Counted from the first letter of the stretch, positions 28,033 to 37,575 are shown. The stretch is 64,000 bases of DNA from DASXQK01 sp963757155 (GCA_963757155.1 CAVWQS010000025.1:3841-67840), one strand, 5' to 3'. The notes: generated by a model from the letters alone, not told the origin. Translations and numbers: made by a program.

Positions 28033-29545
28033 TCACCAGGATCGCAAGGCGCGCAGGCGCGGGGTCTTCTTGAACTGATGCTCGGACATGCGCCGCAGGA
28101 GCCCGTCGAGCGCGCCGATCGCCGCGCCGACATTGGGGCCCTTGTTCAGCATCACGCATTCCGCCCGCGCCGGCCATGGCGGCATCGGTCATATCGCCCC
28201 GGGAAGGCAGCCCCTTCTTGACCAGGCTTTCCAGCACCTGGGTCGCCCAGATCACGGGGATATGTGCAGCCTCGCAGAGCCAGAGCAGTTCCTCCTGCAT
28301 CTCCGCCAGGCGCTCGAAGCCGATCTCGATCGCGAGATCGCCCCGCGCGATCATGACGGCGAAGGGCTGCCGGCCGGCGGCCTGGACGATCAGATCCGGA
28401 AGGTTCTGCACCGCCTTGGGCGTCTCGATCTTGGCGACCAGCCCGAGCGTGTTCCAGTCGCGCCGGCGATGCGCCAGCTCATCCTGCAGCAGCCTGATAT
28501 CCGCCACGGTCTCGACGAAGGAATATCCCACCATATCCGCATGGCGGCAGACGAACTCGAGATCCTTCAGATCCTTGGCGGTCAGCGGGCAAAGCCCGAG
28601 ATCCGTATCGGGGAAATTCAGCCCCTTCTCGGCCTTGAGCTTCCCGCCATTGACCTTGGTCCGCTCGATCACCAGGACCGCGCCCGCCTCGTCGAGCGCC
28701 TCGACATGCCCGGCGAAGCGCCCGTCATCGACATAGACCCGGTGGCCGATGGCGAGCCGGTCGATGACCTCCGGAATGGTGCAGGTTGCGCGGAACTCGA
28801 ACCGGCCCTCCCCCGCCGAAGCCGAGCGGCAGAGCAGCATCCGATCCCCGGCATGGAGCTTCTTCCGGTCGGAGGCGACCTTGACCCCCGCCGTCCGGCA
28901 TTTTGGCCCGGCGATGTCCATGAGGACCTTGATCTGCCGATTGATGGCCCGTCCCGCATCGCGCACATGGGCCACCATGGCGGCCCATGCCGCCTCGTCG
29001 TCATGGGCGCAATTGATGCGAACCGCATCCATGCCCCGCTTGGCGAGATCGAGGACATGGCCGGGATCGAGCGCCGCCTCGGTGGAGAGCGTGACCAGGA
29101 TGCGGCCCGACCGGCCGTCCAGCGGCGGGCCGAACAGGGCCTGCGCATTGGCGAGAAGGCGTCGCTCACCGCGGAAGAACTGCCGCTCTGAAGGGAATTG
29201 CGCCGCCGCCGGCCCCGCCTCCGCCATGCGGCCGAGCGCCGCCGCGACGGCGTCCAGCGCCGGCAGGACGCGGCTTTCCAGCCGGCCCAGGGAGGAGAGG
29301 CCGTAGCGCATGAGGGCGCGCTGCAGCCCGCGGATGTCGCGATGCCGCAGGGCCAGGTAATGAGCCAGATTCAAGGCGCTGGCCCCGAAGGCGGGCCGAT
29401 GGATATCCGCGCGCCAGCCCTGGAACATGCGCCGCCCCTCGGCGGCCACCGAAATCCGCAGATCCTCGACCTCATGGCCGAGCTCGACCAGGCGAGGGGT
29501 GTCCCGGTGATCGAACGCTTCTCTCATCATGGTTGTCATCATCAC
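28033..29545 (-). pseudogene. Pyruvate-kinase-like protein with N-terminal extension, one frameshift
   Basis: About 500 residues. The first 130 are a helical extension without a kinase motif. Then the PK barrel: ILVTLSTEAA, KRGMDAVRINCAHDD, VLMDIAGPKCRT, the lid-like middle domain VYVDDGRF, LTAKDLKDLEF, VAKIETPKAVQNL, VMIARGDLAIEIG and ATQVLESLVKKGLPSRGDMT. A shift near 28160 moves the tail ECVMLNKGPNVGAAIGALDG into another frame, after which it ends without the allosteric C domain. Start unclear (GTG 29545 or ATGs to 29527). It probably forms pyruvate and ATP from PEP, useful under energy limitation. Confidence 0.82.
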
Positions 29546-29655
29546 CTAGTCTCATGTCGCGGTTGTGACGCTTGGCAACGGTGAGGCTCGTCCACAATCG
29601 TCCCAGCCTGGCGCGGGGCGACGACGCCACATGCGCCAAGCTGGGCAACAACGGC

Positions 29656-29832
29656 CTAGGCCGCGGCCTTCGGTTCCTCGACGGCCGCAGCTAGCTTGGC
29701 GACCTGCTCTGCCTTGGACACTTCCTGCTCCGCCTGCCGCCAGTGGCGCAGGTGCTGCCCGACGGGGCGGCCTGATTCATTCCAGATTGCGTAGGCGCGA
29801 AGGCGGATCGCCTCTTCACGTTCGTCGGTCAT
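29656..29832 (-). CDS. DUF2934 small protein
   Basis: A 58-residue protein starting MTDEREEAIRLRAYAIWNES with AGGAG eight bases upstream. The core (I-R-x-R-A-Y-x-I-W-x-x-x-G-R-P-x-G-x-x-x-x-H-W-x-x-A) is the DUF2934 motif, a common small cytoplasmic protein of unknown function in proteobacteria. The FNR box at 29896 is 64 bp upstream, so it likely belongs to the same regulon. Confidence 0.85.
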   Translation of the reverse strand: MTDEREEAIRLRAYAIWNESGRPVGQHLRHWRQAEQEVSKAEQVAKLAAAVEEPKAAA

Positions 29833-29889
29833 GTACGATCTCCTAAGGGGGTTGAGTGACGTCCTTTCTTATGCGTAGCAGCGCAGGTC

Positions 29890-30162
29890 TCAGCATTGAT
29901 GCAGATCAACCCGCGGCGTTTGCTCGATGACATGGCGAAGCAACAGCTTCAACTTCGCGGAACGGCAATAGTCGCCGCGTGCCCGCGCATGAGCGATGTC
30001 TTCGCAGAGGATCGTCTTGATCGCCCGATGACCCTGCGACGATTGAAGGAGATAGGAGCAGAGCTCGGTCGCAATCATCCCCGGTAGATGCTCTTGCTCG
30101 TCAAAGGCGGCCTCCTCTCGCGTCAGGTCGCTCAAGGCGATGCAATCTTCTAAGGTGAGCAT
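29890..30162 (-). CDS. Conserved small helical protein
   Basis: A 90-residue protein starting MLTLEDCIALSDLTREEAA with GGAGG nine bases upstream. It is almost fully helical by eye, with charged segments (DIAHARARGD, AKLKLLLRHVIEQ). I recall similar unannotated proteins in alphaproteobacterial stress clusters but know no function. Its start overlaps the end of the receiver gene by 13 bp, so the two are co-translated. Its stop lies inside the FNR box that serves the next gene. Confidence 0.7.
   Translation of the reverse strand: MLTLEDCIALSDLTREEAAFDEQEHLPGMIATELCSYLLQSSQGHRAIKTILCEDIAHARARGDYCRSAKLKLLLRHVIEQTPRVDLHQC
29896..29909. promoter_or_regulatory. FNR/FixK-type box upstream of the DUF2934 gene
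   Basis: TTGATGCAGATCAA is a perfect TTGAT-N4-ATCAA match. It overlaps the last codons of the upstream small helical protein, so its target is the DUF2934 gene (and perhaps the pyruvate-kinase-like gene behind it). Confidence 0.8.
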
Positions 30163-30539
30163 GGCGTATCCTCCGTTTCCAGGACGTCCCGGATGACGCG
30201 CCGGATCGCCTCGGGCGACAAGGGCTTGCGCAGAATAGCGCCGGGGCACGGGGCCTGCAGGAGGCGTTCCTCGTCACTAGCCCCGGCAAGGATGACGATG
30301 GGGGTTGCCTGTATATTGCGATTGGATCGAAGCCAGCTGACTGCCTCTCGTCCCGGCACGTCACGGAGCTGCAGATCCATGAGAATCAATTTTGGCGTCC
30401 TCTCCCGCACTGCGATCACCGCGCCGATGCCGGAGTCGACGATTTCGACCATGAAGCCTAACGCCTCCAGAACCTGCCGGCACAACTGGCCCGGGCCTGG
30501 CTCTGCGATGGCGATGAGAGCTCGCGGTGTTTGTGGCAA
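30150..30539 (-). CDS. Stand-alone response-regulator receiver protein
   Basis: A 129-residue CheY-like domain with no output domain. The phosphoryl acceptor region LILMDLQLRDVPG, the Thr/Ser-position IVILAG and the Lys in ILRKPLS are present. The acidic pair normally found after the first strand (D-D) is replaced by AEPGPG, so Mg2+ binding may be weak and the protein may act unphosphorylated. It overlaps the next small gene and lies downstream of the Crp/Fnr gene on the same strand. Confidence 0.85.
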   Translation of the reverse strand: MPQTPRALIAIAEPGPGQLCRQVLEALGFMVEIVDSGIGAVIAVRERTPKLILMDLQLRDVPGREAVSWLRSNRNIQATPIVILAGASDEERLLQAPCPGAILRKPLSPEAIRRVIRDVLETEDTPCSP

Positions 30540-30652
30540 GGAGGCAGCGGCGGAGCCACGAAGCCGGCCCTTTCAATCCTGATGGGGCTCCGTCGTGCTG
30601 GACGGCATGGCGGTTCCGGAGTGTTGGCGGGATCTTCCATATTGCCGAACTC

Positions 30653-31378
30653 CTAGCAGTCGCGGTCCCGACCATGGTCCAACTCGCCGGCAGCAAGCTC
30701 TTCGAGCTGGTCGCGGTCTCGGATCTGGATGCGGTCGGGAGTCGGCAGGGCGATGAGCCCATCTTGCTTTAGCTTGGTCAATGTCCGGGACACCGTCTCG
30801 ATCGTCAGGCCGAGATAGTCCGCGATGTCGCTTCTGGTCATTGGCAGCCCGACGGCCCTCTCCTCCTCCGCACCGGCCTGCTCCGCCATCAGGAGGAGGA
30901 AGCTCGCGACCTTCTCCGCTGCCGACTTCCGGCCGAGCAGGAGCATCTGGTTTTGGGCGGCGCTGAGCTCGTGGGAGGCAACGGCCAGGACGCGCTTTGC
31001 AAAGCCCGGCACTTCATCGATGAGACGGTCGAAAGCCGTGCGCTTGTAACGGCAGAGCGTGACCTCCGTGATCGCCTCTGCCGTATAGACGCAGACGCCC
31101 TCCGGCGCGAGGCCGAGAAACTGGCCGGCCGAGAGGAAGCCGGTGATCTGCCGGCGACCATCGGGAAGAATTTTGCAGAGCCGCAGCATGCCGCGCACCA
31201 CCTCATAGACGCTGTCGGCCTCATCGCCTTCCGCAAACAGGGTCTCGCCGGCCGCTTTCCGGTGAAGCGAGCTGACGGCCATGAGGCGGCTGGCGCCCTG
31301 GGGGCTGAGGCCTGCGGAAATGGAAAGCGCGGCTGGCTCCATCCTGGTGGCCGTATTCGAGGCGATTTGAGCTTGCAT
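30653..31378 (-). CDS. Crp/Fnr-family transcription regulator, FixK-like
   Basis: An intact 241-residue protein preceded by AGGAGGACGG. The cyclic-nucleotide-like beta-roll (about residues 25-145, with LFAEGDEADSVYEVVRGMLR) is followed by the dimer helix and a winged HTH with MTRSDIADYLGLTIETVSRT. The E-T-V-S-R recognition helix is the FNR/FixK type that reads TTGAT half-sites, as found throughout this window. The N-terminal Cys cluster of oxygen-sensing FNR is absent, so oxygen is probably sensed upstream, as for FixK. Likely regulator of the local boxes (inference). Confidence 0.9.
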   Translation of the reverse strand: MQAQIASNTATRMEPAALSISAGLSPQGASRLMAVSSLHRKAAGETLFAEGDEADSVYEVVRGMLRLCKILPDGRRQITGFLSAGQFLGLAPEGVCVYTAEAITEVTLCRYKRTAFDRLIDEVPGFAKRVLAVASHELSAAQNQMLLLGRKSAAEKVASFLLLMAEQAGAEEERAVGLPMTRSDIADYLGLTIETVSRTLTKLKQDGLIALPTPDRIQIRDRDQLEELAAGELDHGRDRDC

Positions 31379-31496
31379 GTCCGTCCTCCTGTTTATCGCG
31401 TCGGCCGGATCGTTCCGGCCAGGAGGAGGCTAGCGGGGTCATGTCACCCGTTGATGCCGAAGGCCGTGGCGTTTAACATCGGTAGAAGGCGAAGTG

Positions 31497-31511
31497 TGAC
31501 AGTTTGTGTCA
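31497..31511. promoter_or_regulatory. Inverted repeat upstream of the OmpR-type regulator
   Basis: TGACA-GTTTG-TGTCA lies 50 bp upstream of the response regulator start, in the gap between the divergent Crp/Fnr and regulator genes. It could be an autoregulatory operator; it does not resemble an FNR box. Confidence 0.35.
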
Positions 31512-31560
31512 GGCTCGGCTGGTGGGCTTTGCCCTGTGATGGCCGTGACGCGGATCTGAA

Positions 31561-32301
31561 ATGAGCAACCCAGCGCATATCCTGGTCGTAGACGACGAAC
31601 CGCGGATCAGGACCATGCTGCGACGCTATCTCACCGATGAAGGCTTCAAGGTGAGTGATGCCGCAGATGGCGGATCGATGCGCGCCGTCCTGGAGGGCGG
31701 CATCGTCGACCTGGTGCTGCTCGACCTGATGCTCCCGGGCGAGGATGGTCTTTCCCTCGCCCGCTCTATCCGGCAGCGCTCGGAAATCCCCGTCATCATG
31801 CTGACCGGCAAGGGGGATCTGATCGACAGAGTCGTGGGCCTCGAGACCGGCGCGGATGACTACATCACCAAGCCATTCGAGTTGCGGGAAGTCCTGGCGC
31901 GTATTCGCACTGTCCTCCGTCGGATAGGCCCCGGACCGCCGGTACCCGCCGCTTCCAAGTCGGTCGCCGACAAGAGTGCCGGCGAGGTCCTCCGATTTCA
32001 AGGCTGGTGCCTCGACCTGGTGAAGCGCGAGCTCGCGCCGCCCACCGGCGGTTTGGTGCCGCTCACCGCCGGCGAGTTCGACCTGCTGCGGGTGTTCGCC
32101 CAGCATCCGAACCGGGTGCTCACCCGCGCGCAGCTCATCGAGCTGGTGAAGGGCCGGGAATGGGCTGCCTATGACCGCGCGATCGATACCCAGGTCGGCC
32201 GGCTGCGCAAGAAGCTGGAGGCGGATCCCGGCAATCCCAGCCTGATCAAGACGGTCCGCGGCGGGGGCTATGTCTTTGCCACGCCGGTGGCGACGGGCTG
32301 A
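31561..32301 (+). CDS. OmpR/PhoB-type response regulator
   Basis: An intact 246-residue protein. The receiver (residues 1-120) has VVDDEPRI, the phospho-Asp in LLDLMLPGEDG, the Thr in IMLTGKGD and the Lys in YITKPFELRE. The winged helix (about 150-240) shows LTAGEFDLLRVFAQHPNRVL and the recognition helix AIDTQVGRLRKKLE. It is convergent with a hybrid PAS kinase whose stop is seven bases away, a likely partner. It regulates transcription when phosphorylated. Confidence 0.92.
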   Translation: MSNPAHILVVDDEPRIRTMLRRYLTDEGFKVSDAADGGSMRAVLEGGIVDLVLLDLMLPGEDGLSLARSIRQRSEIPVIMLTGKGDLIDRVVGLETGADDYITKPFELREVLARIRTVLRRIGPGPPVPAASKSVADKSAGEVLRFQGWCLDLVKRELAPPTGGLVPLTAGEFDLLRVFAQHPNRVLTRAQLIELVKGREWAAYDRAIDTQVGRLRKKLEADPGNPSLIKTVRGGGYVFATPVATG

Positions 32302-32307
32302 GGCCGC

Positions 32308-34783
32308 TCAGCCGGCGAGCACCTCGCGCAGCTTGGCCCGGAGCTCGCTCATGCTGTAGGGCTTGCTGATCCAAGCGGCGCTTTTCAGCGATCGAAGTCC
32401 GCTCTTGGCCATTGCCGGCTCGGCATAGCCGGAGGTGAACAGGATCTTCAACTTTGGCCACCGCCGCCGGGCCTCCCGGGCGAGTTCGATGCCGCTCATG
32501 CCGCCGGCCATCACGACATCGGTGAAGAGCAGCTCGAAGGACTGCCGGCCGTCAAGGTGCCGAAGCGCGGCGGGGCCGTTGTCCGCCTCGACGGTGGCAT
32601 AGCCCAGCTCCCGAAGGCGGCGGACGGCAACCCGGCGAACCCGGGGTCATCCTCGACGACCAGGATCCTCTCGCCCGATCCTGCAGGCAGGGACCGCAGC
32701 CGCCGGCGCCTTCGCCGAAGTCTACCTCCCGCGCCTGCGCCGGGAGGTAGAGCCGCACCGTCGTGCCGTGCCCTGGCTCGCTATAGAGCTGGACATGGCC
32801 GCCAGATTGCTTGACGAAGCCGTAAACCATGCTGAGGCCGAGGCCGCTGCCGGCGCCGGGCCCCTTGGTGGTATAGAAGGGCTCGAAGGCGCGCTGGCGG
32901 ACCTCCGGTGACATACCCGCGCCGGTGTCGGTTACCGCCAGCATGACATAGGTGCCTGGCGCTGCATCGGAATGGACGGCGAGATAGTCCTTATCGATGT
33001 CGATCAGTCCCGAATTCGATGATGAGTCGTCCACCGTTCGGCATGGCATCGCGCGCATTGACCGCGAGGTTCAGCAGCGCGTTCTCGACTTGGCCGGGAT
33101 CGACCATGATCATCGGCACGTTCTCGGCGAGCCGGGTCTCGATCTCGATGGTGGCGCCGAGGCTGCGCCGCAGCCAATCGACCATTCCCGAGACGAGCCC
33201 ATTGAGATCGGTTGGCTTGGGGTCCAGGGGTTGACGCCGTCCGAAGGCGAGCAGCCGCTTGGAGAGCTCGGCCCCGAGCCGCGATGCCTCCTGGGCCTCC
33301 TGAAGGATCTCGCGGTCCTCCGCCTTCTCGAGGCGCCGCTCCAGCATCTCGAGGTTGCCGGAGATCGACCGTGAGAAGATTGTTGAAGTCATGAGCGACG
33401 CCCCCGGTGAGCTGGCCGATGGCTTCCATCTTCTGCGCCTGGCGGAGCTCCTGCTCCATCTTGACCCGTGCCGTGAGGTCGCGGATGAAACCGGTAAAGA
33501 TGGCAGGCTCCGCCGAGCCTCACCTCCCCGACCGCGAGCTCCATGGGGAAGATCGTGCCATCCTTGCGCTGCGCTTCCACTTCACGCCCGATGCCGATGA
33601 TCCGCTTCTCGCCCGTCTCGCCGATATCGCGCAAGATACCCATCATGGTTCTCGCGATGGGGCGAGGGCATGAGCATCTTGACATTGCGCCCGATCACCT
33701 CGCCGGCGGCATAGCCGAACAGCTTCTCCGCCGCCGTGCTGAAGGATTGGATGATTCCACGCTCATCGATCGTGATGATCGCGTCGGGGGCGGTTTCGAG
33801 GATGGAGCGCAACCGCGCTTCCCTCTCTTCGATCATCGATTGGGCATGTTTCGTCTCGGTCACGTCGAGGCAGATTTCGAGGATCGATGACGGAACCTCG
33901 CCGGCTTGCCGATGCGCCGCCCATTGGCTGGCGACGGTCAGCCGGCGGCCATCCTTGTGGGAATGCTGCAGCTCGCCCTGCCATTCGCCCCGCTCCCGCA
34001 GCTCGGCCTCGATCTCCGCCAGCGGCAACGGGAACTCCGTGCGAAGAAGCTCATGGGAGACCCGGCCGATGGCTTCCTCCGCCGACCATCCGTAAAGGGT
34101 TTGGAGACCCCGCCCCCAGAATAGGATCTTCCCCTCGGGTGTCCGCACCATGGCCGGTGCCAAGCTCAAGGCATGGGTGAACTCCTCGAGCTGCGCCGTC
34201 TTGGCCCTGAGCTGCGCCTCCGTGCTCTTGCGGCCCGTGATGTCGCGGGCGATCTTCGACGCCCCGATGATCCGCCCACGCTCGTCCAGGATCGGCGAGA
34301 CGGTCAGCGAGATATGAATCAGGCGGCCATCCTTCCGCCGCCGCTCGCGTCTCGAAATGCTCGACGCGTTCGCCACGGCGGACGCGATCGCAGGATCTCG
34401 CTCCATTTCGCGAGGCCGGTCCGGAGACGACAAGACATGGATCGGCTTGCCGATCATCTCGGCGGCGGAATAGCCGAAGATCCGCTCGGCGCTCGGATTC
34501 CAGCTGGTCACGATTCCGTCCAGCGTCTTGCCGATGATCGCCGCGTCCGAGGACTGCACGATCGCCGCGAGCATGCCCGGCACCGCCGCTTCCGCCCGCG
34601 CGGCGCCCCCGGCGGGCGGGGGGAGGTCTTTGGCCGCCTACGGCTTGCCTCTCCGCTTTTCGGCGAGCTTGCCGCAGCTTGGCGAATTTTGATTTTCGGT
34701 GTCTTCGGCTTGCCCGGTGCCGATTTGGCGCGAGGCTTCTGCAACTTGCGGCGCAGACCCGACTTGCCTTTCTTGCTCTTCAC
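32308..34783 (-). pseudogene. Hybrid sensor histidine kinase with PAS domains and receiver; multiple frameshifts
   Basis: The reconstructed protein of about 820 residues begins with a basic tail (MKSKKGKSGLRRK) and has three PAS domains (AAIIGKTLDGIVTSWNPSAE; a second with EGKILFWGRGLQ; a third with IITIDERGIIQSFSTAAEKL), a HisKA box AHDFNNLL, an ATPase domain (NLAVNARDAMPNGG, DTGAGMSPEV, GLGLSMVYGF) and a C-terminal receiver with TDVVMAGGMSG. Six or more frame changes (near 34600, 33620, 33510, 33390, 33000, 32700). The third PAS resembles FixL-type sensors, so a haem or redox ligand is possible but unproven. Confidence 0.8.
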
Positions 34784-34841
34784 CTTCTGACCTGTTCGCG
34801 GCTTCGCTCCGTAGAGGCATGCGGCAGTGGATTGGCAAAGC

Positions 34842-35306
34842 CTAGCCGGTTCCGCCCTGTCGGGGAACTGTCTTCCCCAGAAGGGTCGCCTCGGCGGAAA
34901 GGCCTAGGCTCCGCAGGCGCTCCGCAAGCTGCGATTGGCCGCGGGCCAGGCGGATTTCAAGGCCTGTACAATGCAGCGCGGAGGCTTGCCTCTCCGCGGC
35001 GCCGAGAAGCAGACGCACGGCCTGCAGGGAGTTTGCCACGTCCATGGCCGTGAAAAAGGGCACGGCAAGGAGGGGGCTCGGCAAGCCGAGGGGCCTGTAG
35101 AGGTTATAGGCGAGAAGACCGCAAAGTCGATCCGACGTATCGCGCATGGCGAGCACCCCTGCTTCCGTCGCCGAATTGCCGCTGAAGGCTCGGATATAAC
35201 GGCGCCAAGAGGCGAGATCCGTACCAGGCCAGGTCGCTCGCACAAGCGGCAGGGCCTCGGCGACCCCGGCCTCCGACAAAGGACCGGTCTGAAACGAAAA
35301 GCTCAT
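34842..35306 (-). CDS. Uncharacterised protein, possibly GNAT-like
   Basis: A 154-residue intact frame starting MSFSFQTGPLSEAGVAEALP. The layout (an acidic N-terminal strand-helix, SDRLCGLLAYNLYRPLG as a central strand pair, then a helix LQAVRLLLGAAERQA and GLEIRLARGQSQL) is reminiscent of a small GNAT acetyltransferase, but I do not see a convincing acetyl-CoA loop. It is divergent from the CHAD gene with a weak FNR-like box between them. Confidence 0.6.
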   Translation of the reverse strand: MSFSFQTGPLSEAGVAEALPLVRATWPGTDLASWRRYIRAFSGNSATEAGVLAMRDTSDRLCGLLAYNLYRPLGLPSPLLAVPFFTAMDVANSLQAVRLLLGAAERQASALHCTGLEIRLARGQSQLAERLRSLGLSAEATLLGKTVPRQGGTG

Positions 35307-35340
35307 GGTGTAAAGATGGCTGGGCTGGCCGCGGCTGTCC

Positions 35341-35354
35341 TTGATCTAAATCAT
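35341..35354. promoter_or_regulatory. Near-consensus FNR-like box
   Basis: TTGATCTAAATCAT has one mismatch to the TTGAT-N4-ATCAA palindrome. It lies 35 bp from the 34842-35306 gene start and 36 bp from the CHAD gene start. Confidence 0.6.
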
Positions 35355-35389
35355 GGCTTGGAAGCAGGGAGCGATGTTCTTTCCCCGTC

Positions 35390-35817
35390 ATGACCCCACC
35401 CCGTCCCTCTCGCCCGGCGCATGCCCGACGGCTCGATCTTGGAGAAACCCGGCTACTCAGCGAGGCCCTCGCCACGATGCTCCATGCCTGCACCTGTCAG
35501 GTGAGGGCGAATATTGAGGGTGCCCGCTTGGGGCGGGACCCCGAGAGCCTTCACCAGTTAAGGGTCGGGCTTCGTCGGCTGCGCGCCGCAATCTCGGTCT
35601 ATCGGGATGCCATCCCATCCGCCCTTCGACGCGACTGGGGTATCGAGTCAAGAATCTGGAGGGCATGGGGGTCGGCGAGCGCCGCTGCCCGAAAGCCTCC
35701 CTGCTTCGCATGGACGAATGGCTGAAAAAGAGGCGGGGGCGTGCTTGGGAGCGGCTGCCACGCCGCTGGCGGGTGCTCAGCACGGCAAGAAATACGTGGA
35801 AGGACGACATGGCCTAG
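35390..35817 (+). pseudogene. CHAD-domain protein, truncated and frameshifted
   Basis: The first frame shows the CHAD core: ATMLHACTCQVRANIEGARL, then ESLHQLRVGLRRLRAAISVY with its paired His and Arg residues that bind polyphosphate. A shift near 35660 leads to a short tail WLKKRRGRAWERLPRRW that ends at 35817. A normal CHAD domain has about 250 residues and four to six helices more, so most of the domain is missing. It converges with the CBS-BON gene, whose stop overlaps. CHAD proteins localise to polyphosphate granules. Confidence 0.65.
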
Positions 35818-36507
35818 AACGGCCGTATCACCAGGGGTTCGATCACCACGAGATCATCCTCCACGTCCTTCACACCGGGGGTATTCTCGGCCAAGACGCG
35901 AAGGGCTTGGCGTTCGCGCTGGTCGAAGACCATCCCCGATAGCCGCACGACGCCGTTCTGGACGGTCACGCTCATGCTGGACTGGGGCGCCCAGGGCTGC
36001 TTGGCGATCTCGGCCGTCAGACGCGCTCGGATCTCGGCATCGCTGACGCCGAGCGGGCCCCAATGGGGCAAGGCCACGAGCGCGTGAAGGAGATCGGCTC
36101 GGCCGACGATCCCTACGAGGGTCCCGTTGCGCAGGACCGGCAGGCGCTTGATGTGAAAATGCTCCATCACGTCGACGATCTCGTTGACCGGGGTATCTTC
36201 CGAGATGGCCTGGACCAGCTTCGTCATCACCTCCGCGACCTTGCGCCCATGGCTATGCACGTAATCGGTTGCCTGGCGGCCCGGGCCTAGCAGAAACTCC
36301 AGCCACCGCGGGCGATGACGCTCGGTGCCCATCTCTCCCCGGCGCAGAAAATCGCCCTCGGTGACGATGCCCGCGAGCCTGTTGGCGGAATCGACGACCG
36401 GCAGGCCGCTGAATTCTATGCTCGAGCATCAGGCGTATCGCATCGGCAATGGTCGCATCCTCATGCACAGTGATGACCTTGGCGGTCATCAGCTCACCTG
36501 CCTTCAT
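35814..36507 (-). pseudogene. CBS-pair and BON domain protein, one frameshift
   Basis: About 230 residues from ATG 36507 (AGGAGGT six bases upstream). It starts MKAGELMTAKVITVHEDATI (first CBS), shifts frame near 36412, continues EVMTKLVQAISEDTPVNEIV (second CBS) and ends with a BON domain (SVTVQNGVVRLSGMVFDQRE). CBS pairs bind adenosine nucleotides and BON domains bind membranes or lipids. Proteins of this layout recur in anaerobic stress clusters. A degenerate FNR-like site lies upstream. Confidence 0.82.
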
Positions 36508-36571
36508 GTCGAACCTCCTTGCGTCAAGGTGAGAAGCGTCCGGCATGATCCGACGGGCCGATATTCGCGCC

Positions 36572-36585
36572 TTGATCCAGCGCAA
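36572..36585. promoter_or_regulatory. Degenerate FNR-like site upstream of the CBS-BON gene
   Basis: TTGATCCAGCGCAA keeps a perfect left half and a weak right half. It is 65 bp upstream of the CBS-BON start, the same spacing as better sites in this window. Confidence 0.45.
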
Positions 36586-36619
36586 TCGGCACCGCCGCGC
36601 CGAACCGGGGCATATCTGG

Positions 36620-36993
36620 GGCGGCAAGTCCAGGTCGGATGGCCTCGTCTTTCCGGAGCTAAAAGGTAAGCTGGACGGTACCGCCGTCCGCGTGCCGACG
36701 CCGAACGTCTCCCTGGTTTCGCTCGATGTGGTGCTGGAACGTCAGACCACCAGGGAAGAATCAACGCGGCGATGAAGGTGGAAAGCGAGGGCGCGCTAAA
36801 AGGCATCCTCGACGAAAATACCGCGCCGCTTGTCAGTTCCGACTTTAATCACAGTCCGGCGTCCTCCATCTTCGATGCCTCGCAGACGGCGGTGGTGGAT
36901 GGTGCGCTCGATAGCGTCATGGCCTGGTACGACAACGAGTGGGGCTTCTCCAACCGCATGGTTGACACCGCCGCCCTGCTCGGACGGCTGTGA
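36620..36993 (+). pseudogene. gap: Glyceraldehyde-3-phosphate dehydrogenase, C-terminal remnant
   Basis: The frame shows the GAPDH catalytic-domain end: ELKGKLDGTAVRVPTPNVSL, then (after a one-base shift near 36757) AAMKVESEGALKGIL, PLVSSDFNHSPASSIFDA and MAWYDNEWGFSNRMVDT. The NAD-binding domain and the active-site Cys are missing, so it cannot function. It lies between two FNR-associated genes and marks a deletion. Confidence 0.82.
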
Positions 36994-37178
36994 GATGCGT
37001 CCAGGTTCGGCGCGACGGCGGTCGTCAACGCCTGCGGCGGGCAGGCCGCCGCGCAATCGCCATCACGACGCGGCTGGCCGCACGTGATGCCTACGACACC
37101 TTCGGCCGAGCCACCGCCACCGAAGCGCTGAAGGTGATCATTGCGGCCTAGGGGAAAACCGGGAGCGAGCGGCTATGG
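36994..37178. other. Short gene remnant
   Basis: After the gap remnant a plus-strand frame ends TTRLAARDAYDTFGRATATE followed by ALKVIIAA and a stop at about 37151. It looks like the C-terminus of a protein but I cannot identify it. Confidence 0.25.
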
Positions 37179-37519
37179 TCAATTGACGGCGGCGACGTGG
37201 AAGGTGCGCGTCAGCCGTCACGCTCCGGATCGAGACGTATTCTCCTGCGACGAAACGATGAGTATCGCCCTTGAAGATGACCTCATCATCCTCGCCCTTG
37301 CCGAAGGAGAGCATCCAGCCTTCCGTCCATGGCGAAGCCTGCCCGCTCCTCCTCCCCGCCCCAGAACCGCCGGAAGACCGCCTCCTCGCGCTGCTTCAGC
37401 CAATGGTGGTCGATATAACCGTCCGGCGTGAGCGGCATGTGCAGCTCATAACCATGGTCCGGGCTGTCGTCCGGGAATGCCTCGCAACGCGCGAGCTCCA
37501 ACCTGACTTGTCGAATCAT
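37179..37519 (-). pseudogene. Conserved small protein of unknown function, frameshifted
   Basis: About 110 residues from ATG 37519, with GGAGGAAAGG directly upstream. It begins MIRQVRLELARCEAFPDDSP and contains HGYELHMPLTPDGYID and REEAVFRRFWGGE; after a shift near 37315 it continues DEVIFKGDTHRFVAGEYVSI and, after another, ends TFHVAAVN. I recall unannotated proteins with this pattern next to stress genes in alphaproteobacteria. The FNR box at 37576 is 57 bp upstream. Confidence 0.65.
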
Positions 37520-37575
37520 CCTTTCCTCCCTGCGGCGATGTGCAGAAGCGGCTAAAGGAGAGGCAGTACCTCGCG

